A stretch of DNA of 64,000 nt from CAYRTD01 sp964426915 (lineage in GTDB: Bacteria; Bacteroidota; Bacteroidia; Bacteroidales; GCA-2748055). A program made the translations under genes and the position numbers. Positions 50,659 to 60,050 of this stretch are shown piece by piece; the first letter of the stretch is position 1; each line of letters opens with the position of its first letter. The stretch lies in contig CAYRTD010000004.1 of NCBI GenBank assembly GCA_964426915.1, positions 4,583-68,582 on the forward strand, written 5' to 3'. The notes under the pieces were generated by a model. It worked only from the letters and a program-made list of their open reading frames with translations, was not told where the DNA came from and made no database searches.

Positions 50659-51936
50659 TCAATCTACATGCAGACGTTTTACATGTACCAGTTCTATCCT
50701 GGTTTGGGAGACTTTTAAAATTCGATATTGATAACCACTTATGATTACCAGGTTATTTAATTTTGGAATACTTTCGTGATGATGAATGATATACCCTGCA
50801 AGGGTATCGTATTCTTCGGAAACGGGAATCTCAAGTTTGTATTTATCATTCAGATAATCGATCTCAAGCCTTCCTGAAAAGACATATTCATATTCATTTA
50901 TTTGCCTTTCAATAAACTCAACGGTATCATGCTCATCTTCGATTTCACCAAAAATTTCTTCAATAATATCTTCCAGTGTAACAATTCCTGATGTTCCTCC
51001 AAATTCATCAACCACAAGGGAAATAGTTTTTCTTTCTTTAATAAGTTTTCTGAAAAGTTTATTGACATTCATAGTCTCAGGTACAATGGAAAGCGGGACA
51101 AGCTTTGATTTTATGCTGGCAGGTGCTTTGAAGAGATCTTTGGTGCTGATGTAGCCGGTCATATTATCGATAGAATCTTCAAAAATCAAAATCTTGGAAT
51201 AACCTGTTTCGGTAAATCTTTTTTTCAGCTCTTCAAGACTGCTGTTAATTTCCATAGCCTCTATTTCAGTTCTGGGTACCATGCAGTCGCGAACTTTCAG
51301 TCTGGAAAATTCGAGTGCATTTTGAAAGATCTTTTTTTCAGGTTCTTCATACATCCTTTGTTCATCTGGTGTCTGACTTTCATTTACCAGGTGATCCAGA
51401 TCGACTTTTCCAAAAACCGGATTTTGGCTTTCACTTCTCATTCTTACTCGAATTCCCAGTATGAATCGCATGATAAAATTGGTGAAACTAATGGTTATCA
51501 GGGTAACAGGATAAAGGAGTATATAAAAAATAAAGACTGGCACAGAGAAAATATTCAAGGTGAGATTGGGTCGGCTTCTGAATATGGTTTTAGGCAAAAA
51601 TTCGGCGGTGAAAAGTATTACAAGGGTTCCTATGAGGATCTGGAGAAAAAGTATAAGTACTTCATTATGAACGTTTAGATGATTCAGCAGGATAGGATGC
51701 AGGACCCGGGCGACAAAGAACCCGTAGATTACCAGTGCTATATTGTTGCCAACGAGCATGGTAGCGATAAAATGTCCCGGGTTTTTCAGAAAAAGACTAA
51801 CTATGCGGGATGAAAACAGCCCATGTTTCCTGTCCAGTTCAATCTTTAACCGGTTGGACGATATGTATGCAATCTCCATGCCGGAAAAAAAAGCCGAAAG
51901 GATCAGGCTGATGATAATTATGAGAGCAGATGGCAT
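50659..51936 (-). CDS. CNNM/CorC-like transporter protein (DUF21-CBS-CorC_HlyC)
   Basis: A 425-residue membrane protein: a DUF21/CNNM domain with four helices (about 1-175), a CBS-pair domain (about 200-335: VRDCMVPRTEIEAMEI, GYISTKDLFKAPASI, ISLVVDEFGGTSGIVTLEDIIEEIFGEIEDEHD in cues) and a C-terminal CorC_HlyC domain. The family is associated with Mg2+/Co2+ handling; in gliding Bacteroidota the related GldE has this architecture. It lies 5 bases after a small membrane-protein gene downstream of lptC. Confidence 0.9.
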   Translation of the reverse strand: MPSALIIIISLILSAFFSGMEIAYISSNRLKIELDRKHGLFSSRIVSLFLKNPGHFIATMLVGNNIALVIYGFFVARVLHPILLNHLNVHNEVLILFLQILIGTLVILFTAEFLPKTIFRSRPNLTLNIFSVPVFIFYILLYPVTLITISFTNFIMRFILGIRVRMRSESQNPVFGKVDLDHLVNESQTPDEQRMYEEPEKKIFQNALEFSRLKVRDCMVPRTEIEAMEINSSLEELKKRFTETGYSKILIFEDSIDNMTGYISTKDLFKAPASIKSKLVPLSIVPETMNVNKLFRKLIKERKTISLVVDEFGGTSGIVTLEDIIEEIFGEIEDEHDTVEFIERQINEYEYVFSGRLEIDYLNDKYKLEIPVSEEYDTLAGYIIHHHESIPKLNNLVIISGYQYRILKVSQTRIELVHVKRLHVD

Positions 51937-51941
51937 ATAAT

Positions 51942-52142
51942 TTATTCCTTAGGGTTAGGTTCTTTTTGTCCCCGGTTTCTTCTCAATATATAAAAGACAG
52001 AAGCAAGAACAAAAATAATAAAAAAGGTAAGGCCTTCAGCTATTCCCCTGGTTATAAATGCATGTATGCATGTGATTGCTGAAAGAACGGCTGCGATAAG
52101 CCAGATAATTTCCATAAACCGGTTACTCTTCCGGGATTTCAT
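51942..52142 (-). CDS. Small two-helix membrane protein
   Basis: A 66-residue protein with two hydrophobic helices (IIWLIAAVLSAITCIHAF and LTFFIIFVLASVFYIL) and a basic C-terminal tail. The first ATG (52142) overlaps lptC by 20 bases; the in-frame ATG at 52115 would leave an 8-base gap and is also possible. It sits between lptC and the CNNM/CorC gene and is probably co-transcribed. No known function. Confidence 0.6.
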   Translation of the reverse strand: MKSRKSNRFMEIIWLIAAVLSAITCIHAFITRGIAEGLTFFIIFVLASVFYILRRNRGQKEPNPKE

Positions 52143-52728
52143 CTTCTTTTCCTTCTTTAATTTTAACGGTCCCCCTGGAGCTTTTTAGCCGCCATTTCGT
52201 AAAGCGCTGATTGGATTCGAAACCGTCCTGCCCGTAAAATGTCCCGTCTTCGGTTTCAATTCTTGAAAAACTATTGGAATAGATCTTCTTCTTGTTCTCA
52301 TCCCAGAATAATTCTTCTGTATTTAACTTTTCTCCTTTTCCTATATTATGGGCAACAACATTTCCTTTTGCTTCCCAGAGTTTTTCATCATTATAGTATA
52401 TGGCATAGTTAGCGGTGATTTCCGATTCAACCTTCATGCTGTCATCAAAAAACCTTACGAACATTCCTTCCGGAAACTCAATATATGGTCTTTCTGTATT
52501 TCCGAATCTTTTTATTCTTTCCGCCTCGAGTATCATGCTGAGATTGGCAGAGTCAGTATAAATGATCTCTACCTTTTGGGCATGCACATCGGGAAGATCA
52601 GAAGGATCCGTCAGAGATTTTATCTTTTCAATATCAGTTTCACAGGAAAACAAAAGAAAAAAAACTCCCGGAAAAACCAGGAGTTTTTTAATGAAATGAA
52701 ATACTATTTTCTTTTTAAGGAGATACAT
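52123..52728 (-). CDS. lptC: LPS export protein LptC
   Basis: A 201-residue protein with a lipoprotein-type signal (FPGVFFLLFSC, Cys about 29) where other LptC proteins have a transmembrane anchor, and an LptC beta-jellyroll: AQKVEIIYTDSANLSMILEAERIKRF, YIEFPEGMFVRFFDD, ANYAIYYNDEKLWEAKGNVVAHN (short cues), ELFWDENKKKIYSN and the C-terminal GQDGFESNQRFTKW. It bridges the LptB2FG ATPase to the periplasmic LptA bridge. It is separated from the upstream TPR gene by tandem family 1 repeats. Confidence 0.85.
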   Translation of the reverse strand: MYLLKKKIVFHFIKKLLVFPGVFFLLFSCETDIEKIKSLTDPSDLPDVHAQKVEIIYTDSANLSMILEAERIKRFGNTERPYIEFPEGMFVRFFDDSMKVESEITANYAIYYNDEKLWEAKGNVVAHNIGKGEKLNTEELFWDENKKKIYSNSFSRIETEDGTFYGQDGFESNQRFTKWRLKSSRGTVKIKEGKEDEIPEE

Positions 52729-52736
52729 CTTTTTTA

Positions 52737-52977
52737 TTTGAGTCCGTCAATAAATTCAGCAGTGCAGATATCGGACTTTATGGACAGACTCTATTTAGTG
52801 TCCGTCAATAAAGTCAAGTGTTTGATTCAGAAAGTTCGATATCAAGGCTTGCGACCGCGTGTCGCTGAAGCTTTAGCGGAGGCACAAGCCCCAAAAAGCG
52901 CAGTTTACTGATGTAAATGAGCATTTTTGGGGCGAGCATAACGCAGATAGCGGACTTTATGGACAAACACTATTTAG
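52737..52977 (+). repeat. Family 1 repeats in tandem: deletion derivative plus full element
   Basis: A ~57-bp mini-element (left end GAGTCCGTCAATAAA, right end GCAGATATCGGACTTTATGG then ACAGACTCTATTT) is joined directly to a full ~185-bp element (52791-52977). Inside the latter are GTTCGATATCAAGGCTTGCG, TGAAGCTTT, and a hairpin with arms GCCCCAAAAA/TTTTTGGGGC and TTTAC/GTAAA. The right end contains the TAG stop codon of the TPR gene (52970-52972). The interval otherwise holds no gene. Confidence 0.85.
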
Positions 52978-54292
52978 GTCTTGCCTGAGTTGTTCTGTTT
53001 ATCCATCCCCCAACAGTATACCTGTCACCTTCGGCGATACTGTGAAAAAACAGGTCTTCTTTGGATGGAAAATATTGCTTATACTCATTGATTAGGTTTG
53101 CGGCTTTTTCTGAAACTGAAGGATCGACATTTTTTGCCTTCTGAAACATATCTACAGCTACCCAGTAGGCAGTCCTTTTCTCAAAATCATCCCCAAGGGA
53201 AGAATTACCGGAAATGTAGGCTATTCCCATAAGAATCAGCGGATCTCCCCATTCGGGTTTCAGTTCTGCAGCCTGAGATGCATATTTAACAGCATCGGAC
53301 GGATTATCCAGGTATTGCTGTGAAAGAGCGGCAAGTGAATAAAGGTAGTCAGCTTTTTTATCATCTTCTTCAGCTGCTTCAATAGCTTCCAGATAATAAT
53401 CCTTACTTTTCTGATATTGTTCCTTCCTCATGAAAAGACGGCCGAGATTATAAGCTGCCTCTGCTGAAGGTTTCAGTGAATAAAGCTGTTCTGAAACTTC
53501 TGCATATAAGGGATCCATTTCACAATCTCCGGCATCGTTCAGAAATCCTGAGACCTTTTCAAGAAAATCTATGTCGTCTTTGTTTTCTTCAAATTTCGGT
53601 CCGTAAATATTAACGATAGCATCACAGGTCATAACTTTGCAATCTTTGATGTTTGCTTCAACAGCTTCTTTTGCCTTTTTGGTCCTCGAAGAAGGCCGGG
53701 CGGCGAGTTGTTTATCGAGTATATCGTTAGAAGTAACATAACTGCTGATCAGGTCTTCTCCCTCGAGCATTCCGTTCATGAATAATGAAATGCCGGCAGA
53801 AATCATGGTAGTTATTACTACCGGACTGGATTCATCTCCTTCTATTTCGACCGATTCTTTAAGAGTTTCATAGCCCTCTTTAATGTATTCAGGCCCGTCA
53901 TTTCTCCTGTAACGTAAAAGATCCACTCCTTTTCTTCCGAGAATATCTCCTTTTTTCTTAGGAAAATATTCGATCCTGGCATCATATAACATCATCATGG
54001 AATCGACATAAGCTGCTTTTTCTGCCTGACCCTGAGATTCCTTAAGAAAATACCTGTATATATTTACTCCATAAGCATATGTGCTTTCTTTCCATTCGGG
54101 ACACTGTTGATACAGGTCTCTCCATGGCTTCAGTGCATCCTTGTAATTTTTATGCTTGTAAAACTCATAATATAATGAGTAATTCTTTTTGCATTCATTG
54201 GGAACATCTTTTGTCCCCGGCTGGGTATAAGCATTAATGCTGAATATCCCGAGCACCGCAACTAAAAATAATTTCAATCCTTTTGTTTTCAT
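52970..54292 (-). CDS. Periplasmic TPR protein
   Basis: About 440 residues from the ATG at 54292, which begins a signal peptide (MKTKGLKLFLVAVLGIFSINAY); an earlier in-frame ATG (54340) would overlap the upstream gene. The mature protein is helical with TPR units, clearest near 290-380 (AEAAYNLGRLFMRKEQYQKSKDYYLEAIE and DPLILMGIAYI in short cues). Its position after coaX and an outer-membrane protein gene suggests an envelope role. The C terminus (ARPK) and stop codon are encoded at the tip of a family 1 repeat. Confidence 0.78.
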   Translation of the reverse strand: MKTKGLKLFLVAVLGIFSINAYTQPGTKDVPNECKKNYSLYYEFYKHKNYKDALKPWRDLYQQCPEWKESTYAYGVNIYRYFLKESQGQAEKAAYVDSMMMLYDARIEYFPKKKGDILGRKGVDLLRYRRNDGPEYIKEGYETLKESVEIEGDESSPVVITTMISAGISLFMNGMLEGEDLISSYVTSNDILDKQLAARPSSRTKKAKEAVEANIKDCKVMTCDAIVNIYGPKFEENKDDIDFLEKVSGFLNDAGDCEMDPLYAEVSEQLYSLKPSAEAAYNLGRLFMRKEQYQKSKDYYLEAIEAAEEDDKKADYLYSLAALSQQYLDNPSDAVKYASQAAELKPEWGDPLILMGIAYISGNSSLGDDFEKRTAYWVAVDMFQKAKNVDPSVSEKAANLINEYKQYFPSKEDLFFHSIAEGDRYTVGGWINRTTQARPK

Positions 54293-54305
54293 GGTTCTAA
54301 ATATT

Positions 54306-55595
54306 TTAATCAAACTTCCTTTTGAAGAACCAGAAATCATGTAACGTAAAGCTAAGATTAATGATCCCGTAATTCTCCTTTACCAGGCTATTATCTGTTG
54401 TTCCTCTTTGACCCAGAACCACTCCCAGGTTAAATGTGGTTTTTGTTCCTCTGAACGGTAGACCTACTCCAAAAGTTATGCCATAATCTTTTAACTGTTC
54501 ACCACGGATGCGAAGGTAGGAGTTTGAATAATATCCTCCAAGCCTGTAATGCACCCTGTTATGGTATCCTCTGAATGCTTCAGGATTGGGAGTATATTCT
54601 ACACCAAAATTCATGGAATTTGAATTCACAAGAGAATCATTTTCTCCCATAATACTACTCTCACTCCAGTTCTGTAGCTGGTATTCTCCGGTAAGAACTA
54701 ATTTTTTATGTATGCCAAACGAGAGTCCGGCACCATAGCGGGAAGGATAAATAATGTCTCCCTGATCATCTTCTTTTTTTAGTACAAAACCGGGATTGAT
54801 TACAGTAGAATCATTCAGGGCAAATGCATTTCCGGGAAAGGAATTTTGATAAAGTGATGTTCTTTCTGCACTTAAGGCTGTTTTTTTATCATAAATTGCT
54901 CCGAGTGTGAAAAAATACTTATCGTTGAAAACTTCATGGTATTGCATGCCGAAATTGAGCAACATGTCCCGGATTACCAACCTTTCATCAGCGTAAGTCT
55001 CTGAATAGGTCCCCTGACCCGGAAACCTTACATTCTGGGCATTCTGAATATACCCGAATAGGTTAGAGAGATTAACTCCCAGAGATAATTTTTTGAAAAG
55101 CATAACCGAGGTACCCAGATAAAAACGGTTTAGTCCCCCGTTGCCTTCAAAAAAATAATCGACAAGACCCAGATCAGGATCACTTTGTTGATCGATTATT
55201 TTATAACCAACAGAGCTAAATGGGGTTATTCCTGCAGAAGCTTTCCACCAGGGAGCAATGGTGAAGCCAATGGCCAGATGATCCAGATTCATGTTGGTTA
55301 AACTGGAATTAAGATCCTCCGTCTTATATGTAGTTGAAGATCCGGTAAGGCCAAAGTCGAATATGAACGACATGCTATCGAGGGCACTATAGGAGGCGGG
55401 ATTTACCAGGTTGATGATTTTATTCGATCTGATGGCGATCCCTGCACCTCCCATCGAACGGTTTTGGGTAAAACCGGGCTTGTTCAGTTCTCCAAGTCCA
55501 AAGCGTGAATAAGGTGAATAGGTATTGACCTGTGCAAAGGCAGGCAATGTCATTACAATAAGTAATAAACTTGTAAATATTTTTTTAACTGGCAT
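54306..55595 (-). CDS. Outer-membrane beta-barrel protein, unknown function
   Basis: A 429-residue protein with a signal peptide (MPVKKIFTSLLLIVMTLPAFAQ). The mature sequence starts YSPYSRFGLGE, contains RSMGGAGIAIRSNKIINLVNPASYSALDSMSFIFDFG (in cues) and many alternating beta strands, which resembles FadL/PorV-like Bacteroidota outer-membrane proteins. It overlaps the coaX stop by 11 bases and precedes the TPR gene. I cannot assign a substrate. Confidence 0.72.
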   Translation of the reverse strand: MPVKKIFTSLLLIVMTLPAFAQVNTYSPYSRFGLGELNKPGFTQNRSMGGAGIAIRSNKIINLVNPASYSALDSMSFIFDFGLTGSSTTYKTEDLNSSLTNMNLDHLAIGFTIAPWWKASAGITPFSSVGYKIIDQQSDPDLGLVDYFFEGNGGLNRFYLGTSVMLFKKLSLGVNLSNLFGYIQNAQNVRFPGQGTYSETYADERLVIRDMLLNFGMQYHEVFNDKYFFTLGAIYDKKTALSAERTSLYQNSFPGNAFALNDSTVINPGFVLKKEDDQGDIIYPSRYGAGLSFGIHKKLVLTGEYQLQNWSESSIMGENDSLVNSNSMNFGVEYTPNPEAFRGYHNRVHYRLGGYYSNSYLRIRGEQLKDYGITFGVGLPFRGTKTTFNLGVVLGQRGTTDNSLVKENYGIINLSFTLHDFWFFKRKFD

Positions 55596-56313
55596 TATAT
55601 TCTAAAATTCTGTTAAGTCCGTAAAGGTTCAAATTCGAATCCACAAAGATGATATTTTTTAGCTTTTTATCAAAAAGTTTAACATCACCACCTGTTAAAA
55701 CTATTTTCAGGTCAGGATATTGTTGTTTTAAATCATTGATATATCCGTCAACTTCATAGACAATTCCCGAGAGAATGCCTGAGATTATTGCTTCCTCTGT
55801 ATTATTTCCGGGAAATGACCAGGAATCTTTAAGTTCTACCAGTGGAAGTTTTGCAGTGTATTTATTCAATGCCCGGGCTCTGGTGTATGCTCCCGGAGAT
55901 ATTGATCCTCCCAGGAACTGTCCTGCCGAATTTATCAGATCATACGTAATTGCAGTACCTGAATCGATCACCAGGATATTGTGGCCCGGAAACTTTTCAA
56001 CAGCTCCAACGACTCCTGCTATACGGTCAAATCCCAGGGTGTCTCGCGAGCTGTATAAATTTTCAATGGGCAATGGAGTATTTTTATCGAGATCAATGCA
56101 GAAATCCAATATATTTTCTAAATAATCAAAGATCTCGGGTGAATAATCGATAACTGATGAAACAATAGCTTTGCGGATGGAAGGAAATCTTTTCATAACC
56201 GCTTCGAAATCTTTTATACCGGGATCTTTTACGATATTTTTATGATAAATTTCATCTTTATTAAAGACAGCAAATTTTACATTGGTATTTCCCAGATCTA
56301 CAATTAAATTCAT
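55585..56313 (-). CDS. coaX: Type III pantothenate kinase
   Basis: A 242-residue ASKHA-fold kinase for the first step of CoA synthesis. The N-terminal phosphate motif LIVDLGNTNVKFAVF has the catalytic Asp, LGFDRIAGVVGA contacts pantothenate and VIDSGTAITYDLI is the second ASKHA motif, with FLGGSISPG and LTGGDVKLF further on. Length is normal. It is the first gene of a minus-strand unit with a TAnnTTTG box about 45 bases upstream. Confidence 0.95.
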   Translation of the reverse strand: MNLIVDLGNTNVKFAVFNKDEIYHKNIVKDPGIKDFEAVMKRFPSIRKAIVSSVIDYSPEIFDYLENILDFCIDLDKNTPLPIENLYSSRDTLGFDRIAGVVGAVEKFPGHNILVIDSGTAITYDLINSAGQFLGGSISPGAYTRARALNKYTAKLPLVELKDSWSFPGNNTEEAIISGILSGIVYEVDGYINDLKQQYPDLKIVLTGGDVKLFDKKLKNIIFVDSNLNLYGLNRILEYNAS

Positions 56314-56355
56314 TCAGTTTTATGATATTATTAGCTAAGATTTTCTTAAGCTTTG

Positions 56356-56363
56356 CAAAGATA
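56356..56363 (-). promoter_or_regulatory. Putative -7 box of the coaX operon
   Basis: TATCTTTG on the minus strand fits TAnnTTTG and lies 42 bases before the coaX ATG. Confidence 0.5.
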
Positions 56364-56584
56364 TTATAATAATTCTACTTTGACAGATTGTATTTTTAAA
56401 TGACTTAAGTTTCACACTAAAAATTTTATAAAAAGAATGGGATTATCCTAAAGTTAGTGCTTTATAACATTCTGTCAAGAAATGCCCGGCTTCTAGAATT
56501 ATCGCACAAACAACACCCTACTGAGGTTTCAATTCTGATATTCCATAATAACTTTTTTCCTTCTTTTCAATTCCATTTATTTTC

Positions 56585-59500
56585 CTATCTTCCTTCCAGC
56601 ACTCTCTCTATTACCTCAATTGCTCCGGAAACACTGTTTACTTCACGAACTGTCAGGCGCAATCTGTCATTATCTTCTTTCATTTTCACTTTACGGGTTC
56701 GATGCTGCACGAAGGAAAGGACATTAGTGAAGGCCTCGGAGCGATAGAAGGCCGATTCCTGGTCGGCAATGAAAAACATCACCATGGTATTATTCCTGAT
56801 CATGATCTTTTCAATACCAGACCGCATAGCCAGCCATCGCAATTTTACAGCCTTGATAAGTTCTTCTGCTTCACCGGGAACCGGACCGAATCGGTCTTCC
56901 AGTTTTTCCCTGAAAATTGTCAGGTCGGTTTCTTCTTTCGCATTATCCAGTTCACGGTATAGTCTCATTCGCTCGGTAATACTACTGATATATTCTTCAG
57001 GAAATAATATTTGAAGATCTGTGTCTACCTGGCAGTCCTGTGAATAATACCTGGGTTTTTTCAGATCTTTCTTTTCCTCTTCTTCATAGATATGTCTGAA
57101 TTCATTTTCTTTCAGCTCAAGAACAGCTTCCTCAAGAATTCGCTGATAAGTTTCATAACCCACATCGGAAATAAAACCGCTTTGTTCGGCGCCAAGAAGA
57201 TTGCCTGCTCCCCTGATATCCAGATCCTGCATGGCGATATTGAACCCACTCCCGAGTTCGGAATATTCCTCTATTGCCTTTAACCTCCGACGGGCCTCTG
57301 GTGTGTTTAGATGAAGAGGGGGGGCAAGAAGATAGCAAAAGGCTTTTTTATTGGAACGACCCACTCTTCCCCTTAACTGATGAAGATCGCTCAGGCCGAA
57401 ATGATGAGCGTTATTGATAATTATCGTGTTTGCATTTGGTATATCAAGTCCTGATTCAATGATTGTAGTAGCAATAAGAACATCATAATAGCCCTGGACA
57501 AAATCGAGCATGATATTCTCCAGTTTTTTTCCTTCCATCTGGCCATGGGCTATTACGGTACGGACCCCTTTGCAGGAGCGATTAACCAGTGCTTCTATTT
57601 CTGAAATATTTTGCACCCTGTTATGAATAAAAAACACCTGACCACCACGTTCTACTTCATATTCAATAGCTTCCTTAATAATATCTTCATTAAAAGAATG
57701 AAGTTCGGTCAGGATGGGGTGGCGGTTGGGGGGAGGCGTATTAATTACTGAAAGATCGCGTGCACCCATCAGAGAAAACTGGAGGGTCCTTGGGATAGGT
57801 GTAGCTGTAAGGGTAAGCGTATCTACATTAATCTTGAACTGACGAAGCTTTTCTTTTACGCTTACACCGAATTTTTGTTCTTCATCAATAATAAGCAATC
57901 CCAGATCTTTGAATTTAACATCTTTTCCCACGAGTTTATGTGTGCCGATAATAATATCAATTTCACCCTTTTTCAGTTTATCCAGGGTTTCTCTTTGATC
58001 TTTCGAACTTCTGAGACGGCTAATATATCCCACCGTGCAGGGAAGCCCTTTCAAACGATCACGAAATGTGTTATAATGCTGAAGCGCAAGTATGGTTGTC
58101 GGAACAAGCACAGCCACTTGTTTGGAATCTGTCACTGCCTTGAAAGCCGCCCGGATGGCAACCTCAGTCTTGCCAAAACCAACATCACCGCAAACCAGCC
58201 TGTCCATGGGGAAATCTGCTTCCATTCCCTCTTTAACCGCTTCGGTTGCTTTTATCTGGTCGGGAGTATCTTCATATATAAAAGAAGCTTCAAGTTCTCT
58301 TTGAAGATAGGAGTCGGGAGTGAATGAATAACCTTTTTGTTGCTTTCTTACTGCATAAAGTTTTATTAGTTCTGCAGCTATATCCTTGACTTTTTTCCTG
58401 GTAGTGCTTTTTAGTTTCTGCCATGCACCTGAACCAAGTTTGTATATTTTCGGGGTGGAATCATCTTTACCTTTGTATTTCGAGATTCGATGGAGTGCAT
58501 GAATGCTCACAAACAGTACATCCTTATCTTTGTAGATAAGACGTACCGATTCCTGCTTTTTTCCGTTTTTCTCTAAAGTTTCAAGTCCGCCGAAAATCCC
58601 AATACCATGATCAATATGAACAACATAATCGCCCGGCTTCAGGTCGGTGAGTTCTCTTATGCTGAGAGATTCCTTCCGGTTGTAACGATCTTTTATTTTG
58701 TATTTATGATATCTTTCAAATATCTGGTGATCAGTATATATGCAAAGCTTTAGGTCGTGATCAATAAATCCTTCATGAAGGGTCTGAAGACAAAAATCAA
58801 ACTCCACATCCGGATTCAGTTCATTAAAAATATCTTTCAGCCTGTTGATCTGGGCTTCGCTTTCCGATAAGATAAATACTTCGTAATTTTCCTGTTTTCT
58901 TTTTACAATGTCCTCGGCAAGCAGCTCAAAATTTCTGTTAAAAACCGGTTGTGGACTTGTATGAAATTCTGCTTCTTCACCTGCAACTGAGGAGAAAGGG
59001 CCTCCGAACTCGTTTTTTACCAGTGGACTAAGATCTGCTTTTAATGTTTCTGAGTTGACAATAACCTCATTTTTTACCAGGGGCTTTTCCGGGTCCTCAA
59101 TTTCAGTTTTCTCAAAGATCTCATCAATACGTGAAAAGACTATTTCAAAATTATCTGCCCATACCTTTGTTCCTTCAGGCAAATATTCAAAAAAGGACAC
59201 TCTTCTTTTTCCTCTTTCCTTTTCCCACTGAATATTCGGAATGAGGCTCATTTTTTTTATTTTTTCTACCGAGAGCTGTGACTCGATATCAAAGCTTCTG
59301 ATCGATTCTATTTCATCACCGAAAAAATCAATACGGTAGGGTAAGGTCGAAGAGAATGAAAATATATCAATGATGCTGCCTCGAATGGCGAACTGACCCG
59401 GTTCAAAAACAAAATCGACAAGTTCAAAATTGTACTCGTGGAGGAGGTCACTGAGGAAATCCCTGCTGACCTTTTCTCCTGTCATCAGCTCAAAACTATT

Positions 59501-59917
59501 GTTGTTAAGTTCAGCCCTGCTGAGAACTCTTTCCATCAAAGCTTCGGGATAACTCACAATAAAACTGGCTGTCCTTCTTTCGCTCAAGCGCTTAAGGACT
59601 TTTGTGCGGGTAATTATGTTATCATCATCGGTCTTTTTGTATTGTATGGATCGGGTGTAGGATGAAGGGAAAAACATTGTTCTGTCTTTGCTGTCGAGGG
59701 TTGTCAGATCGTTGTAGAAAAAGGCAGCCTCTTCTTTATCATTCAGAATGATCAGGTGACTTCCCTTGAGCTCTGACATGAGCTGCTGTATATATATAGC
59801 TTTTGCTGAGCCACTCAGTCCCTTCATCCGGATAAGCTTCCCTTTACCGGCATCAGAGAATATTTTTTTCTGAGTATTTTGAGGCCATTGGGAATATTTT
59901 TCGAGTATTTTTTTCAT
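56585..59917 (-). CDS. mfd: Transcription-repair coupling factor Mfd
   Basis: About 1110 residues from the ATG at 59917; the upstream in-frame start would be GTG. The UvrB-like N-terminal modules are followed by an RNA-polymerase-interacting domain (about 430-500, PGDYVVHIDHGIGIFGG) and the RecG-like translocase with Walker A GDVGFGKTEVA, DEEQKFGV, TLTATPIPRTL, IHNRVQNI and QLRGRVGRS. The C-terminal TRCF domain closes the protein. It removes stalled RNA polymerase and recruits UvrA. A TAATTTTG box ends 8 bases before the ATG, suggesting a leaderless mRNA. Confidence 0.97.
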   Translation of the reverse strand: MKKILEKYSQWPQNTQKKIFSDAGKGKLIRMKGLSGSAKAIYIQQLMSELKGSHLIILNDKEEAAFFYNDLTTLDSKDRTMFFPSSYTRSIQYKKTDDDNIITRTKVLKRLSERRTASFIVSYPEALMERVLSRAELNNNSFELMTGEKVSRDFLSDLLHEYNFELVDFVFEPGQFAIRGSIIDIFSFSSTLPYRIDFFGDEIESIRSFDIESQLSVEKIKKMSLIPNIQWEKERGKRRVSFFEYLPEGTKVWADNFEIVFSRIDEIFEKTEIEDPEKPLVKNEVIVNSETLKADLSPLVKNEFGGPFSSVAGEEAEFHTSPQPVFNRNFELLAEDIVKRKQENYEVFILSESEAQINRLKDIFNELNPDVEFDFCLQTLHEGFIDHDLKLCIYTDHQIFERYHKYKIKDRYNRKESLSIRELTDLKPGDYVVHIDHGIGIFGGLETLEKNGKKQESVRLIYKDKDVLFVSIHALHRISKYKGKDDSTPKIYKLGSGAWQKLKSTTRKKVKDIAAELIKLYAVRKQQKGYSFTPDSYLQRELEASFIYEDTPDQIKATEAVKEGMEADFPMDRLVCGDVGFGKTEVAIRAAFKAVTDSKQVAVLVPTTILALQHYNTFRDRLKGLPCTVGYISRLRSSKDQRETLDKLKKGEIDIIIGTHKLVGKDVKFKDLGLLIIDEEQKFGVSVKEKLRQFKINVDTLTLTATPIPRTLQFSLMGARDLSVINTPPPNRHPILTELHSFNEDIIKEAIEYEVERGGQVFFIHNRVQNISEIEALVNRSCKGVRTVIAHGQMEGKKLENIMLDFVQGYYDVLIATTIIESGLDIPNANTIIINNAHHFGLSDLHQLRGRVGRSNKKAFCYLLAPPLHLNTPEARRRLKAIEEYSELGSGFNIAMQDLDIRGAGNLLGAEQSGFISDVGYETYQRILEEAVLELKENEFRHIYEEEEKKDLKKPRYYSQDCQVDTDLQILFPEEYISSITERMRLYRELDNAKEETDLTIFREKLEDRFGPVPGEAEELIKAVKLRWLAMRSGIEKIMIRNNTMVMFFIADQESAFYRSEAFTNVLSFVQHRTRKVKMKEDNDRLRLTVREVNSVSGAIEVIERVLEGR

Positions 59918-59925
59918 GGTGGCCA

Positions 59926-59933
59926 CAAAATTA
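59926..59933 (-). promoter_or_regulatory. Putative -7 box of mfd
   Basis: TAATTTTG on the minus strand fits TAnnTTTG and ends 8 bases before the mfd ATG. Confidence 0.5.
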
Positions 59934-59996
59934 AGAAAAAAAATTGCGCTAATGGAGAAGAAGATTAGCCTTTTCCAGGGCTTCTCTAAAAGAGCA

Positions 59997-60029
59997 GATC
60001 CAGTTGCTCTACTCTGTTGACAAACTCTT
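59997..60029 (-). repeat. Possible degenerate family 1 end
   Basis: GATCCAG, 13 unmatched bases, then TTGACAAACTCTT reproduces the spacing of GATCCAG-N13-TTGACAGACTCTT in the copy at 8358-8390. Only the two outer segments match, so this is a weak call. Confidence 0.3.
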
Positions 60030-60050
60030 TTTGCTGCCCTGTCTCATCCC

